Below, in pieces: positions 48,099 through 57,590 of a stretch of DNA of 64,000 nucleotides (positions are counted from its first letter, which is position 1; every line of letters starts with the position of its first letter). The stretch lies in the NCBI GenBank assembly GCA_035689185.1, contig DASSLY010000078.1, positions 1 through 64,000 on the forward strand, in the 5' to 3' direction. The notes beneath the pieces were generated by a model. It worked only from the letters and a program-made list of their open reading frames with translations, had not been told where the DNA came from and searched no databases. The translations under genes and the position numbers were made by a program. This DNA is from DASSLY01 sp035689185. Lineage in GTDB: Bacteria > Actinomycetota > Actinomycetes > Actinomycetales > Dermatophilaceae.

Positions 48099-49727
48099 AT
48101 GGATGCGATTACGTCTGTTCCGTCGCCGACCAACGAGGCCGTGCTCACCTACGCACCCGGCTCGGCCGAGCGTGCCGCGCTCGAGGCTCGGCTGTGCGAG
48201 CTTGCCAGCGCGGCTCCGATCGAGCTCACCGCCGCCATCGGTGGCTGCCGTCGGATGGGCCGCGGATCCAGCGTGGCCGTGACCATGCCGTCGGACCACG
48301 GGCACACGTTGGGTCGGTTCGCGACGTCTACGGCGAGCGACGCCACTGAGGCGATCGAAGCGGCGATGGCGGCCGCGCCCGACTGGGCGGCGCTGCCCTT
48401 CGACAGCAGGGCGGCCGTCTTCTTGAAAGCGGCCGAGCTGCTGGCCGTGCCGTGGCGGCAGACCCTGAACGCGGCAACCATGCTGGGGCAGGGAAAGACG
48501 GTGCAGCAGGCAGAGATCGACGCGGCGTGCGAGCTGATCGACTTCTTCCGGTTCAATGTCGCGTTCGCCCGTCAGATCTACGCCAACCAGCCGATCTCCG
48601 CACCCGGTCTCTGGAACCGGACCGACTACCGCCCGCTGGACGGCTTCGTCTATGCGATCACCCCGTTCAACTTCACCTCCATTGCCGGCAATCTGCCGAC
48701 GGCACCGGCGCTGATGGGCAACACGGTGCTGTGGAAGCCCAGCCCCACCCAGCAGCTCGCCGCCCACTTCACCATGGATCTGTTGAAGGCAGCAGGTCTA
48801 CCGCCTGGTGTGATCAACATGCTTCCCGGCGATGGCGTCGAGGTCTCCAGCGTCGCGCTGCAGCACCCGGATCTGGCCGGCATCCACTTCACTGGTTCGA
48901 CGGCCACGTTCCAGCACCTGTGGCGATCCGTCGGGACGCAGATCCAGCACTATCACTGCTATCCACGTCTGGTGGGCGAGACCGGGGGCAAGGACTTCGT
49001 GGTGGCCCACCCGAGCGCCGATCCCGATGTGGTTCAGTCAGCTCTGATCCGCGGGGCCTTCGAGTACTCGGGCCAGAAGTGCTCGGCAGCGTCGCGGGCG
49101 TATATCGCCCGGAGCGTGTGGGACAAGCTGTCACCAAGCCTGATCGAGCAAACCGACGAGCTGGCGGTGGGGGACGTTCGTGACCTGAGCAACTTCACCT
49201 CTGCGGTGATCGACCAGCGGGCGTTCGGCAAGCATCGTGAGGCGATCGAACGCGCACGAAGCTCCGCAGACACGGTGGTGATCGCGGGCGGCCAGACCGA
49301 CGACAGCACCGGGTGGTACGTGCGACCCACGCTGATCCGCTCCGACAACCCGCGGAACGACGTCTTCACCACCGAGTACTTCGGGCCGATCCTGGGGATA
49401 TTCGTCTACGACGACGCCGACTTCGACTCCGTGCTGACCGAGGTGGACAGGGCCGCCCCGTACGGGTTGACCGGCGCGATCTTTGCCGACGACCGCGAAG
49501 CGCTGGATCGCGCCAGCACCGTCCTGCGCTCTGCCGCCGGCAACTTCTACCTCAACGACAAACCTACCGGCGCCGTCGTCGGGCAGCAGCCGTTTGGGGG
49601 CTCCCGGGCGTCCGGCACCAACGACAAGGCCGGTTCGATGTGGAATCTGATCCGCTGGACCAGTCCCCGTTCGATCAAGGAGACGCTGGTTCCACCGACG
49701 GGATACCGCTACCCCCACATGGACTGA
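48099..49727 (+). CDS. pruA: L-glutamate gamma-semialdehyde dehydrogenase
   Basis: 542 residues. Oxidises glutamate semialdehyde (from proline) to glutamate with NAD. Catalytic Cys is in EYSGQKCSAASRAYI, the general-base Glu in VGETGGKDF, and cofactor-binding segments ITPFNFTSIAGNLPTAPALMGNTVLWKPS and HFTGSTATF are clear. Length and motifs fit the stand-alone P5C dehydrogenase. ATG 48099 is preferred over GTG 48096. The NAD-glutamate dehydrogenase lies 0.6 kb downstream, giving a proline-to-oxoglutarate route. Confidence 0.96.
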   Translation: MDAITSVPSPTNEAVLTYAPGSAERAALEARLCELASAAPIELTAAIGGCRRMGRGSSVAVTMPSDHGHTLGRFATSTASDATEAIEAAMAAAPDWAALPFDSRAAVFLKAAELLAVPWRQTLNAATMLGQGKTVQQAEIDAACELIDFFRFNVAFARQIYANQPISAPGLWNRTDYRPLDGFVYAITPFNFTSIAGNLPTAPALMGNTVLWKPSPTQQLAAHFTMDLLKAAGLPPGVINMLPGDGVEVSSVALQHPDLAGIHFTGSTATFQHLWRSVGTQIQHYHCYPRLVGETGGKDFVVAHPSADPDVVQSALIRGAFEYSGQKCSAASRAYIARSVWDKLSPSLIEQTDELAVGDVRDLSNFTSAVIDQRAFGKHREAIERARSSADTVVIAGGQTDDSTGWYVRPTLIRSDNPRNDVFTTEYFGPILGIFVYDDADFDSVLTEVDRAAPYGLTGAIFADDREALDRASTVLRSAAGNFYLNDKPTGAVVGQQPFGGSRASGTNDKAGSMWNLIRWTSPRSIKETLVPPTGYRYPHMD

Positions 49728-49729
49728 GC

Positions 49730-49749
49730 CCGGCCTGCCGGACGGCCGG
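49730..49749. terminator. Bidirectional terminator hairpin
   Basis: CCGGCC and GGCCGG form a 6-bp perfect stem with an 8-nt loop in the 24-nt gap between convergent pruA and the DUF2505 gene. Confidence 0.5.
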
Positions 49750-49751
49750 AA

Positions 49752-50228
49752 TCAGTGATGATCGGTCAGCCAGGCGCCACCCACCCGCTGGTGGGTCCGG
49801 AAGCCGGAGGTGACCGCCGGCGCAGCCGCCTGCTCCAGCTTCCTGCCGAGCAGCGGGATGGACACCTTCAGCTCGGCCTTCATGGTCATCACCGATCCCG
49901 GGCCACCCGGTGTGATGGTCGTGGTGCCGTTCATGCTCAGCGGCTGCCCGGGCACCGTCAGCTTGAGCGCGCCGACCCGGGAGCCATCGAGGGCGGCGTC
50001 GCCCCAGGCGATCTCCTCGACCACCCGCAGCGTCGGACCGGTGAACCGCGCCGCCATCTCGGGGGCCGGCAGCGAGCGAGCGGTGACCGTGGTCGAGTCC
50101 GTCACCGTCACCTCGTACTCGGTGGCACGGGTCGCTTCGCACACCTTCTCCAGGTACTCCTTGGTCGTCATCATCGTGTAGACGGTGGTCGGGTCGGCGG
50201 CGAACTCGGCCTGTGAGGTGATGTCCAT
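49752..50228 (-). CDS. DUF2505 family protein
   Basis: 158 residues. MDITSQAEFAADPTTVYTMMTTKEYLEKVCEATRATEYEVTVT and the later PTLRVVEEIAW fit DUF2505, a START/SRPBCC-like beta-barrel that may bind a hydrophobic ligand. ATG 50228 is 7 nt after a GATACT box on the minus strand. Function is not known. It is transcribed divergently from the glutamate dehydrogenase. Confidence 0.85.
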   Translation of the reverse strand: MDITSQAEFAADPTTVYTMMTTKEYLEKVCEATRATEYEVTVTDSTTVTARSLPAPEMAARFTGPTLRVVEEIAWGDAALDGSRVGALKLTVPGQPLSMNGTTTITPGGPGSVMTMKAELKVSIPLLGRKLEQAAAPAVTSGFRTHQRVGGAWLTDHH

Positions 50229-50235
50229 GCGACCG

Positions 50236-50241
50236 AGTATC
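50236..50241 (-). promoter_or_regulatory. Leaderless-type -10 box of the DUF2505 gene
   Basis: On the minus strand GATACT lies 7 nt before ATG 50228. Confidence 0.45.
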
Positions 50242-50361
50242 GCAAATTCCGCGCACCGTGCTGCCGGCCGTACGCGTCGATGCGCCGCTGGCAACACCGC
50301 GGACGGCTAATGTCGGAGATGGCGCACGACGTGGTGTGCCGGGAAGACCGGACGGGGTGAC

Positions 50362-53300
50362 GTGACCACATTCGAGGTCGAGCTCGAGCGGGAGAAGCTG
50401 AACAAGATCGCTCAGGTGGCGGCCCAGGCTGCCGATGCAGCATCCGAGCTGGGCCGAGAGCCCGAGGCGGCCGAAGAGTTCCTCAGCCACTACTTCCGAC
50501 ACGTCGATGCCGTGGACATGGAGGAACGCAGGATCGACGACCTGCTCGGCCTGGTGCGGAGCCATTACCGGCTGGCGATGCAGCGGCCAGCCGCCCGAGC
50601 CACCATCATGATCCGCACACCCACCCGAACCGACCACGGATGGCAGGCGTCGGGTGCGACCGTCGTCCAGATCGTCACCGACGACCGCCCGTTCCTGGTG
50701 GACTCGGTCACCATGGAGGTGCTACGCCAGGGCTGGAGCATACGAGAGGTCTTCCACCCGCAGTTCCTGGTGCGACGCGACGTCCGGGGTCGGCTGCTCG
50801 ACATCCTGCACACCAGCGAGGCCGGCGACGATGCTGGCCTCGTCGCCGAGTCCTGGATGCATCTGGAGATCCTCCGCCCGAACCGGCCCGACGAGCCGGC
50901 CGCGCTTGCGGCGGCCCTGGAGGACGGGCTCTTGGAGGTGCTCCGGCTGGTCGAGGAAGCGGTCGAGGACTGGGCGAAGATGAGGACGCGGGCGGAGGAG
51001 ACGCTCGGCTACCTCGATGGCTTGAGGGAGGCAGATTCCCGGTCGACCGAAGTCGCGTCGGCGCGTGAGCTGCTTGGCTGGCTCAGCGACAACCACTTCA
51101 CCTTCCTCGGATATCGGGAGTACTCCCTCGTCGGCGGCCGTGACGACGCCAGGCTGGAGCCGGTCAGCGGCACCGGCCTCGGCATCCTGCGGGCGGACCA
51201 GGACCCGCCCGGCGCCTTCCACGCGTTGCCGCAGCCGGGCACGGCGCCGGCATTGATGATCATCACCAAGGACAACTTCAAGTCCCGCGTCCATCGGCCG
51301 GCTTACCTTGACTACATCGGCGTTCGTACCTTCGCCCCGGACGGCACGGTGGCAGGTGAGTTCCGCTTCCTCGGTCTGTTCGCCTCCTCGGCGTATTCGG
51401 AGTCGGTATCGCAGATCCCAGTGCTCCGGCAGAAAGCGATCGACATCCTGGCGCTGTCGGGCTACGACGACCAGAGCCACGGCGGCAAGGCGATCCTCGA
51501 TGTGCTCAACACCTACCCTCGCGATGAGCTCTTCCAGACCTCGGTGACCGAGCTGGCGCCCGTGGTGGAGAAGGTGGCCCACCTCAAGGAGCGCCGCCAG
51601 GTCCGGATGTTCGTTCGCCGTGACCCCTACGGCCGCTACTTGTCCTGCCTCGTGTTCCTGCCACGGGACCGCTACACCACCGCGGTCCGGAAACGGATGG
51701 AAGCCCTACTGCTGTCCCGGTTCGGGGGCGCCTCGATCGACTACACCGCGCGGGTCAGCGAGTCGGTGCTCGCCCGGTTGCACTTCGTGGTGCGGATGGC
51801 GCTCGGGGTCCAGGCGAAGGACCTGGACGTACGCGAGCTGGAGAAGGAGCTGACGCTGGCCACCCGGTCCTGGGATGACCAGTTCGCAGACCAGCTGGCC
51901 TCCGTCGGAGCCCGCGACCAGCTGTCGGCGATCGTTGCGTCCCTGCCTGAGGGCTACAAGGAGATCTACACCCCGAAGCAGGCGCTTCAGGACCTGCAGG
52001 CGCTGATGGCACTCACCGACGAGCAGAGCATGTCGATGGCGCTCTACGTCCCCGACTCACAGACTGATGTGGCCGACCTCCGGCTGAAGATCTTTCGCCG
52101 GGACGGCCCGATCTCGCTGTCGAAGGTCCTGCCCCACCTGTCCTTGCTCGGCGTCGATGTGATCGACGAGCGACCCCACGAGCTGCCGATCGACGACCAG
52201 GAACGCGGCTACATCTATGACTTCGGCCTCGCCGTCCCCGGTGGCGCCGAGGCGGTGGCCCGGCGCTGGACGTCGGAAGCGCGGAAGCGGTTCATGGAAG
52301 CGTTCGCCGCCTCATATTCGGGGTCGAGCGAGCCGGACGCGTTCAACGCCCTCGTCATGAGGGCGGAGATGAGCTGGCGCCAGGTCGCCATCCTGCGTGC
52401 CGTTGGCCGCTACCTGCGGCAGGCCGGCACCACCTACAGCCAGACCTACATCGCGCAGGCACTGTGCGGCAACGTCGACATCGCCCGCTCGCTGGTCAAC
52501 CTCTTCGAGGTGCGGTTCGACCCGTCTTTGAATGCCGATGTGGACGCTCGGAAAGAGCGCGGGCAAAAGGTCGTCGGCATGATCCGGTCCGCGCTGGACG
52601 ACGTCGCGAGCCTTGATCATGATCGGATCGTCCGGTCCTACCTCGCCGTGATCACCGCGGTGATCCGCACCAACGCCTACCTGCAGCATGCGCAGGCGCT
52701 CACGCTGAAGCTGCTGCCACGCCAGATCCCGGACCTACCGGAACCCCGGCCGGCCTTCGAGGTCTTCGTCTATTCGCCCCGGTTCGAAGGCGTTCACCTT
52801 CGTTTTGGGCCGGTTGCCCGCGGTGGGCTGCGCTGGTCCGACCGCGCCGAGGACTTCCGTACCGAGGTGCTGGGCTTGGTCAAGGCGCAGATGGTGAAGA
52901 ACACCGTGATCGTCCCGGTCGGGGCGAAGGGCGGGTTCTACTGCAAGCGGCTGCCCGACCCCACCGTGGACCGGGACGGCTGGCTCGCCGAGGGCATCGC
53001 CTGCTATCGGCTGTTCATCGGGAGCCTGCTGGAGATCACCGACAACCTCCGCGATCAGCAGGTCGTGCCGCCGGAGGGTGTGCTGCGCTACGACGACGAC
53101 GACCCTTACCTGGTAGTGGCCGCCGACAAGGGCACCGCGACGTTCTCCGACATCGCCAATGAGATCTCCATCGGCGCTGGCTTCTGGCTGGGAGATGCCT
53201 TCGCGTCGGGCGGCTCCGCCGGCTACGACCACAAGGGCATGGGCATCACCGCACGCGGTGCCTGGGAGTCGGTACGGCGGCACTTCCGCGAGATGGGCGT

Positions 53301-55224
53301 GGACTGTCAGACCACCGACTTCACCTGTGTCGGCATCGGTGACATGAGCGGTGACGTGTTCGGCAACGGGATGCTGCTGAGCAAACACATCAAGTTGGTG
53401 GCGGCGTTCGACCACCGACACGTGTTCATCGACCCCGACCCCGACCCGGAGCTCAGCTGGCGGGAGCGCGCTCGAATGTTCGCCTTGGCCCGGTCCAGCT
53501 GGGCCGACTACGACCAGTCGCTGATCTCTGCCGGCGGCGGGGTGTTCCCGCGCACCGTGAAGTCGGTGGAGCTGACGCCGCAGATGCGTGCCTGCCTGGG
53601 GATCGCCGACGACGTCCAGCGGCTCGCTCCGACCGAGCTGATCACGGCCTGCCTGAAGGCGCCGGTCGACCTGCTTTGGAACGGGGGCATAGGCACGTAC
53701 GTCAAGGGCAGCGGCGAGTCCCACGCAGATGCCGGGGACAAAGCCAACGACGTGCTGCGGGTCGACGGTTTGGACCTCCGAGCTCGGGCGGTCGGTGAGG
53801 GTGGCAACCTTGGCCTGACGCAGCTCGGCCGAATCGAGTACGCCGGGCGCGGCGGCCGGATCAACACCGACTTCATCGACAACTCCGCCGGCGTGGACAC
53901 CTCCGACCACGAGGTCAACATCAAGATCTTGTTGACGACCCAGATGACGGCCGGCCGGCTGGACGGCGGCGAGCGGGACAGGCTGCTCGCGTCGATGACC
54001 GACGAGGTGGCGGCTCAGGTGCTGGAGAACAACTACGACCAGAACCTGGCCCTGGCCAACAGCGTTTCTCAAGCGGTGGGGATGGCCGGTGTCCATGAGG
54101 ACTGGATGCGAAGGCTGGAGGATGACGGCACCTTGGATCGGGAGATCGAGTTCCTGCCGACAGCTGCGCAGATGAAGGCACGCCGCGCTCAGCGGCAAGG
54201 CCTCACCTCGCCTGAGCTGGCGACGCTCCTGGCGTACACCAAGATCGCGTTGAAGCGAGATGTCCTCGCCTCCGACCTGCCCGACGACCCCTATCTCGCC
54301 GATCTGCTCGTCGACTACTTTCCGGCGCCGCTGCGGCAGCGGTACGCCGACCGGATGCCTCAGCACCCGCTGAACCGGGAGATCATCACCACCGTGGCGG
54401 TCAACCGGTTCGTCAACACCTCCGGCATCACCTGCTTCTCACGGCTGTCCGCGGAGACCGGCGCGTCGGCGGCCGAGGTCATCCGGGCGCAGGTGGCGGC
54501 CCGCTCGATCTTCGACGTCGCCTCGCTGGAGAAGCAGATTCGCCGGCTGGACTACACACTCGACGCTCAGGTTCAGACGACGCTGCGGCTGGAGGTTCGC
54601 ACCCTGGTGGAGCGAGCGATCCGCTGGCTGATCAACAACCGCCACCGGCCGATCGACGTCTCTGCGGCGGTCGACCAGCTCGCCGCCGGGGTGCAGCAAG
54701 TCGTCAACCAGGTGCCCGAGCTGGTACGCGGCCGTGAGGCTGAGGCCTATCGCGCCCGTCTGTCGCGCTACTCGAAGGCCGGGGCAACCGAGGAAGTGGC
54801 GAGGGCCGCGGCCGCGCTGCCGGCCGCGTACGCGGCACTCGCCATCGTGCAGACCGCAAGTCGGGCCGACCTCGACGTCCTCCGGGTGGCGCGGACCCAT
54901 TTCTCACTGTCGCAGCGTCTCGGGCTCGATCGGCTGCTGCGCTGCATCGCCGAGCTGCCGCGGGACGACCGGTGGAAGACCATGGCTCGGGCGGCACTCC
55001 GAGACGATCTGCACGCGGTGCACGCGCAACTCACGGCGCAGGTCCTCAAGGCGGCTCACGACGGGGAGCCGGTAGACGAGGTGGTCAGCCGCTGGGTCGA
55101 CACCAGTCCCGCGGTAGCCGCTGAGGTGCCGATGCTGGAGACCATCTGCGGCGGTCAGCCAGATCTTGCCCGAGTCTCTGTCGGGCTGCGGATCGTGCGG
55201 GGGATGCTGCCGGCCGACGACTGA
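50362..55224 (+). CDS. gdh: NAD-dependent glutamate dehydrogenase, 180-kDa class
   Basis: 1620 residues, matching the L_180 class found in Streptomyces and mycobacteria. It deaminates glutamate to 2-oxoglutarate and ammonia with NAD. Long N-terminal regulatory domains (about 1-700) precede the catalytic core: RFGPVARGGLRWSDRAEDFRTE, NTVIVPVGAKGGF with the catalytic Lys, and GIGDMSGDVFGNGML. GTG 50362 has GACGGGG about 8 nt upstream. In mycobacteria this enzyme is inhibited by GarA; an FHA protein is present at the end of this window but is not a GarA look-alike in context. Confidence 0.97.
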   Translation: MTTFEVELEREKLNKIAQVAAQAADAASELGREPEAAEEFLSHYFRHVDAVDMEERRIDDLLGLVRSHYRLAMQRPAARATIMIRTPTRTDHGWQASGATVVQIVTDDRPFLVDSVTMEVLRQGWSIREVFHPQFLVRRDVRGRLLDILHTSEAGDDAGLVAESWMHLEILRPNRPDEPAALAAALEDGLLEVLRLVEEAVEDWAKMRTRAEETLGYLDGLREADSRSTEVASARELLGWLSDNHFTFLGYREYSLVGGRDDARLEPVSGTGLGILRADQDPPGAFHALPQPGTAPALMIITKDNFKSRVHRPAYLDYIGVRTFAPDGTVAGEFRFLGLFASSAYSESVSQIPVLRQKAIDILALSGYDDQSHGGKAILDVLNTYPRDELFQTSVTELAPVVEKVAHLKERRQVRMFVRRDPYGRYLSCLVFLPRDRYTTAVRKRMEALLLSRFGGASIDYTARVSESVLARLHFVVRMALGVQAKDLDVRELEKELTLATRSWDDQFADQLASVGARDQLSAIVASLPEGYKEIYTPKQALQDLQALMALTDEQSMSMALYVPDSQTDVADLRLKIFRRDGPISLSKVLPHLSLLGVDVIDERPHELPIDDQERGYIYDFGLAVPGGAEAVARRWTSEARKRFMEAFAASYSGSSEPDAFNALVMRAEMSWRQVAILRAVGRYLRQAGTTYSQTYIAQALCGNVDIARSLVNLFEVRFDPSLNADVDARKERGQKVVGMIRSALDDVASLDHDRIVRSYLAVITAVIRTNAYLQHAQALTLKLLPRQIPDLPEPRPAFEVFVYSPRFEGVHLRFGPVARGGLRWSDRAEDFRTEVLGLVKAQMVKNTVIVPVGAKGGFYCKRLPDPTVDRDGWLAEGIACYRLFIGSLLEITDNLRDQQVVPPEGVLRYDDDDPYLVVAADKGTATFSDIANEISIGAGFWLGDAFASGGSAGYDHKGMGITARGAWESVRRHFREMGVDCQTTDFTCVGIGDMSGDVFGNGMLLSKHIKLVAAFDHRHVFIDPDPDPELSWRERARMFALARSSWADYDQSLISAGGGVFPRTVKSVELTPQMRACLGIADDVQRLAPTELITACLKAPVDLLWNGGIGTYVKGSGESHADAGDKANDVLRVDGLDLRARAVGEGGNLGLTQLGRIEYAGRGGRINTDFIDNSAGVDTSDHEVNIKILLTTQMTAGRLDGGERDRLLASMTDEVAAQVLENNYDQNLALANSVSQAVGMAGVHEDWMRRLEDDGTLDREIEFLPTAAQMKARRAQRQGLTSPELATLLAYTKIALKRDVLASDLPDDPYLADLLVDYFPAPLRQRYADRMPQHPLNREIITTVAVNRFVNTSGITCFSRLSAETGASAAEVIRAQVAARSIFDVASLEKQIRRLDYTLDAQVQTTLRLEVRTLVERAIRWLINNRHRPIDVSAAVDQLAAGVQQVVNQVPELVRGREAEAYRARLSRYSKAGATEEVARAAAALPAAYAALAIVQTASRADLDVLRVARTHFSLSQRLGLDRLLRCIAELPRDDRWKTMARAALRDDLHAVHAQLTAQVLKAAHDGEPVDEVVSRWVDTSPAVAAEVPMLETICGGQPDLARVSVGLRIVRGMLPADD

Positions 55225-55250
55225 CCCGCGGCGATCCTCGCGCCTGCCGT

Positions 55251-55256
55251 GATACT
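55251..55256 (+). promoter_or_regulatory. Leaderless-type -10 box of the PHP gene
   Basis: GATACT lies 8 nt before ATG 55265, the same hexamer as for the DUF2505 gene. Confidence 0.45.
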
Positions 55257-55264
55257 TGTTGAGC

Positions 55265-56116
55265 ATGCGTATCGACCTGCACACCCACTCCCGCGTGTCC
55301 GACGGCACGGATGCGCCGGCTGAGCTGGTCGCGAAGGCCGCGCAGGCGGGACTGGATGTGGTCGCGCTGACCGACCACGACACGTTCGACGGCCTGGCGG
55401 AGGCGACGGCCGCCGGTCGCCAGCACGGAGTCCGGGTGATTCGCGGCATCGAGGTCTCCTGCGCGCGGCAGGGTCAGAGCGTGCATCTGCTGGCCTACGG
55501 TGTCGACCCGGAGAACGCTGCCCTGGCGGTCGAGATGACACGGGTACGGGGCGGGCGTACCGGACGGCTGGCGCCGGTGCTGGAGAAACTGGTCGAGCTC
55601 GGCGTTCCGGTCAGCGAGGCCGAGGTGATGCGGTTCGTCGGAGACAGCCCGTCGGTGGGCCGGCCGCACATCGCCGACGCCCTGGTCGCTGCCGGTCATG
55701 TTCGGGACCGGACGGAGGCCTTCGACCGGTTCCTCGCCGATGGCGGCCCCGCGCACGTTCATCGGTACGCCATTGACGTGGCACGAGGCATCGACCTGGT
55801 GCACCAGGCCGGCGGTATCGCGGTGATCGCGCATCCGTGGGGACGCGGCCGGCGTTCCGTGCTCCCGCCTGAGGCACTGGAGGAGCTGGTGCACGTCAGC
55901 CGGCTGGACGGCTTCGAGGTCGATCACCAAGACCATGACGCCGACACCCGCGCCGAGCTCCGGCAGCTCGGGGGCCGGCTGGACGTCTTGATGACCGGGT
56001 CCAGCGACTACCACGGCACCGGCAAGAAGGACCACGACCTGGGGTGCAACACCACCGACCCGGAGACGTTCGCCGAGCTGGAGCGTCGGCTGCCCCTCGG
56101 CGGCGTCCTCAGCTGA
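55265..56116 (+). CDS. PHP-domain phosphoesterase
   Basis: 283 residues. The four PHP motifs are visible: DLHTHSRVSDG, LTDHDTFDG, RGIEVS, and VIAHPWGRG with the late SSDYHG. These His and Asp residues bind a trinuclear metal site. Relatives such as YciV/RnaAM act on 3',5'-nucleoside bisphosphates or short RNAs; the layout here fits that group. Two residues upstream of the start are read differently if TTG 55256 were used, but ATG 55265 fits the motif spacing. Confidence 0.9.
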   Translation: MRIDLHTHSRVSDGTDAPAELVAKAAQAGLDVVALTDHDTFDGLAEATAAGRQHGVRVIRGIEVSCARQGQSVHLLAYGVDPENAALAVEMTRVRGGRTGRLAPVLEKLVELGVPVSEAEVMRFVGDSPSVGRPHIADALVAAGHVRDRTEAFDRFLADGGPAHVHRYAIDVARGIDLVHQAGGIAVIAHPWGRGRRSVLPPEALEELVHVSRLDGFEVDHQDHDADTRAELRQLGGRLDVLMTGSSDYHGTGKKDHDLGCNTTDPETFAELERRLPLGGVLS

Positions 56117-56132
56117 CCCTCCGGTCGCCTGG

Positions 56133-56138
56133 GAGAAT
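56133..56138 (+). promoter_or_regulatory. Leaderless-type -10 box of the CHAD gene
   Basis: GAGAAT lies 6 nt before ATG 56145. Confidence 0.35.
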
Positions 56139-56144
56139 GGGCTC

Positions 56145-57575
56145 ATGGACACCACGCTGGGCACAGTCTGCGCAAGTTTCTACGCCGAGCCGGATCTCGT
56201 GCTGCCCGACCTGCCGGCCGGTGATGGAGCGGTCGACATCAGTACCAGCGAGTACGAGGTCACCTACTTCGACACGGCCAACAAGGATCTGCGGCGCCTC
56301 GGGTTGATGTTGTCACGGCAGCACAACGGTGATCTCGATCGCTGGCGGCTGGAGAGCGGCGACGATGTCACCGAGTTCGGTGACGGCACCGGAACCGACA
56401 CCGTGCCCGAACAGGTGGCCGATCTGCTGCTGGGCGTGCGGTGGTGTCAGGAGCTGACGCCGGTGCTGACCGTTACCCAGACGGCCACCGTCCACAAGCT
56501 GCACCGTGCCCCCGGGATTCCCAGCCTGAAGCTGGTCGACTCGCGTCTGAACGCGGTCACGATGGGGCTGGAGTCCACCATCGCCGGCTGGCGAACTGTC
56601 GAGGTCACCGGGGATCATTCCGACGGCGACGCGGTTACCGAGGTGATTGACCGGCTCAAGGAGTCGGGTGCCACCGAGTCGACGTCGTCGCACCTGGACA
56701 CGCTGCTCTCCTTGGGGGCCGTCGACGAGAAGGCACCCGATCAGTCCCAGCTGGGAGGGCTGGTGGAGGTTTATCTGGGGGAGCAGCTCGACGCCATTGC
56801 CCGCGGCGACCTTGGGCTGCGTACGGGGCAGCCGGTGATCCACCCCACCCGCGTTGCGCTGCGGCGCTTCCGTAGCACGCTGCGCGTCTTCCGGAAGCTG
56901 TTCGACGCCGACCAGTCCCGCTCGCTGGAAGAGGAGCTGCGCTGGATCGCCGGTGTACTGGGCGAGGTGCGGGACGCCGAGATCTTGAGCAGCCGGCTGG
57001 AGGAGCAGTTAGCCGACCTGCCGGCTGAGCACGTCCTGGGCCCGGTCGCCTCACACATCCGAGGCTCGCTCGCCGAGCAGCGTGCCACCGGCCTGGCGCA
57101 GCTGAGGGATGCGCTGGCCGATCCTCGCTATGCTCAGCTGCTCAGCACGCTGCACGAGTGGTCGGCCGGGCCACCGTTCACCGACCTCGCCGCCGGGCCG
57201 GCCAGTGAAGCCAGCCGGTACGTCAAGCGTGCCCGGCGCAAGTTCCGCCAGCGGCTGCACAGTGCCCTGGAGGACCCGCCGGCCACGCTGCACAGCGCTC
57301 GGAAGGCGGCCAAGCGGCTGCGCTATGCCGCCGAACTCGCCGTACCGGCACTCGGCGCGAAGGCAGAGAAGACCGCGGAGCAGGCCAAGAAGCTGCAGAC
57401 CCTGCTCGGTGAGCACCAAGATGCCAGCGTGAGCGCGGACTTCCTGCGCCGAGTCGGCGCCCAGACGGCCGGGGAGTCCGGCCACAACGGCTACACGTAC
57501 GGCCTGCTGGTCGCCCAGGAGTGGTCCCGGGCGGAGCGGATCCAAAGAAAGCTCGCGAAGCGCCTGGGCCGCTGA
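56145..57575 (+). CDS. CYTH- and CHAD-domain protein
   Basis: 476 residues. The N-terminal part (about 1-200) is CYTH-like with a degenerate EXEXK region (EYEVTYFDTANKDLRR). The C-terminal CHAD domain (about 210-475) has the conserved His/Arg helices HPTRVALRRFRSTLRVFRKLF, GEVRDAEIL, LHSARKAAKRLRYAAEL and LQTLLGEHQDA. CHAD domains bind polyphosphate, and CYTH enzymes act on triphosphates, so a polyphosphate-linked role is likely. That fits a polyphosphate-rich actinobacterium but is not proof. Confidence 0.93.
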   Translation: MDTTLGTVCASFYAEPDLVLPDLPAGDGAVDISTSEYEVTYFDTANKDLRRLGLMLSRQHNGDLDRWRLESGDDVTEFGDGTGTDTVPEQVADLLLGVRWCQELTPVLTVTQTATVHKLHRAPGIPSLKLVDSRLNAVTMGLESTIAGWRTVEVTGDHSDGDAVTEVIDRLKESGATESTSSHLDTLLSLGAVDEKAPDQSQLGGLVEVYLGEQLDAIARGDLGLRTGQPVIHPTRVALRRFRSTLRVFRKLFDADQSRSLEEELRWIAGVLGEVRDAEILSSRLEEQLADLPAEHVLGPVASHIRGSLAEQRATGLAQLRDALADPRYAQLLSTLHEWSAGPPFTDLAAGPASEASRYVKRARRKFRQRLHSALEDPPATLHSARKAAKRLRYAAELAVPALGAKAEKTAEQAKKLQTLLGEHQDASVSADFLRRVGAQTAGESGHNGYTYGLLVAQEWSRAERIQRKLAKRLGR

Positions 57576-57590
57576 CCCGTCGTCGGCTTT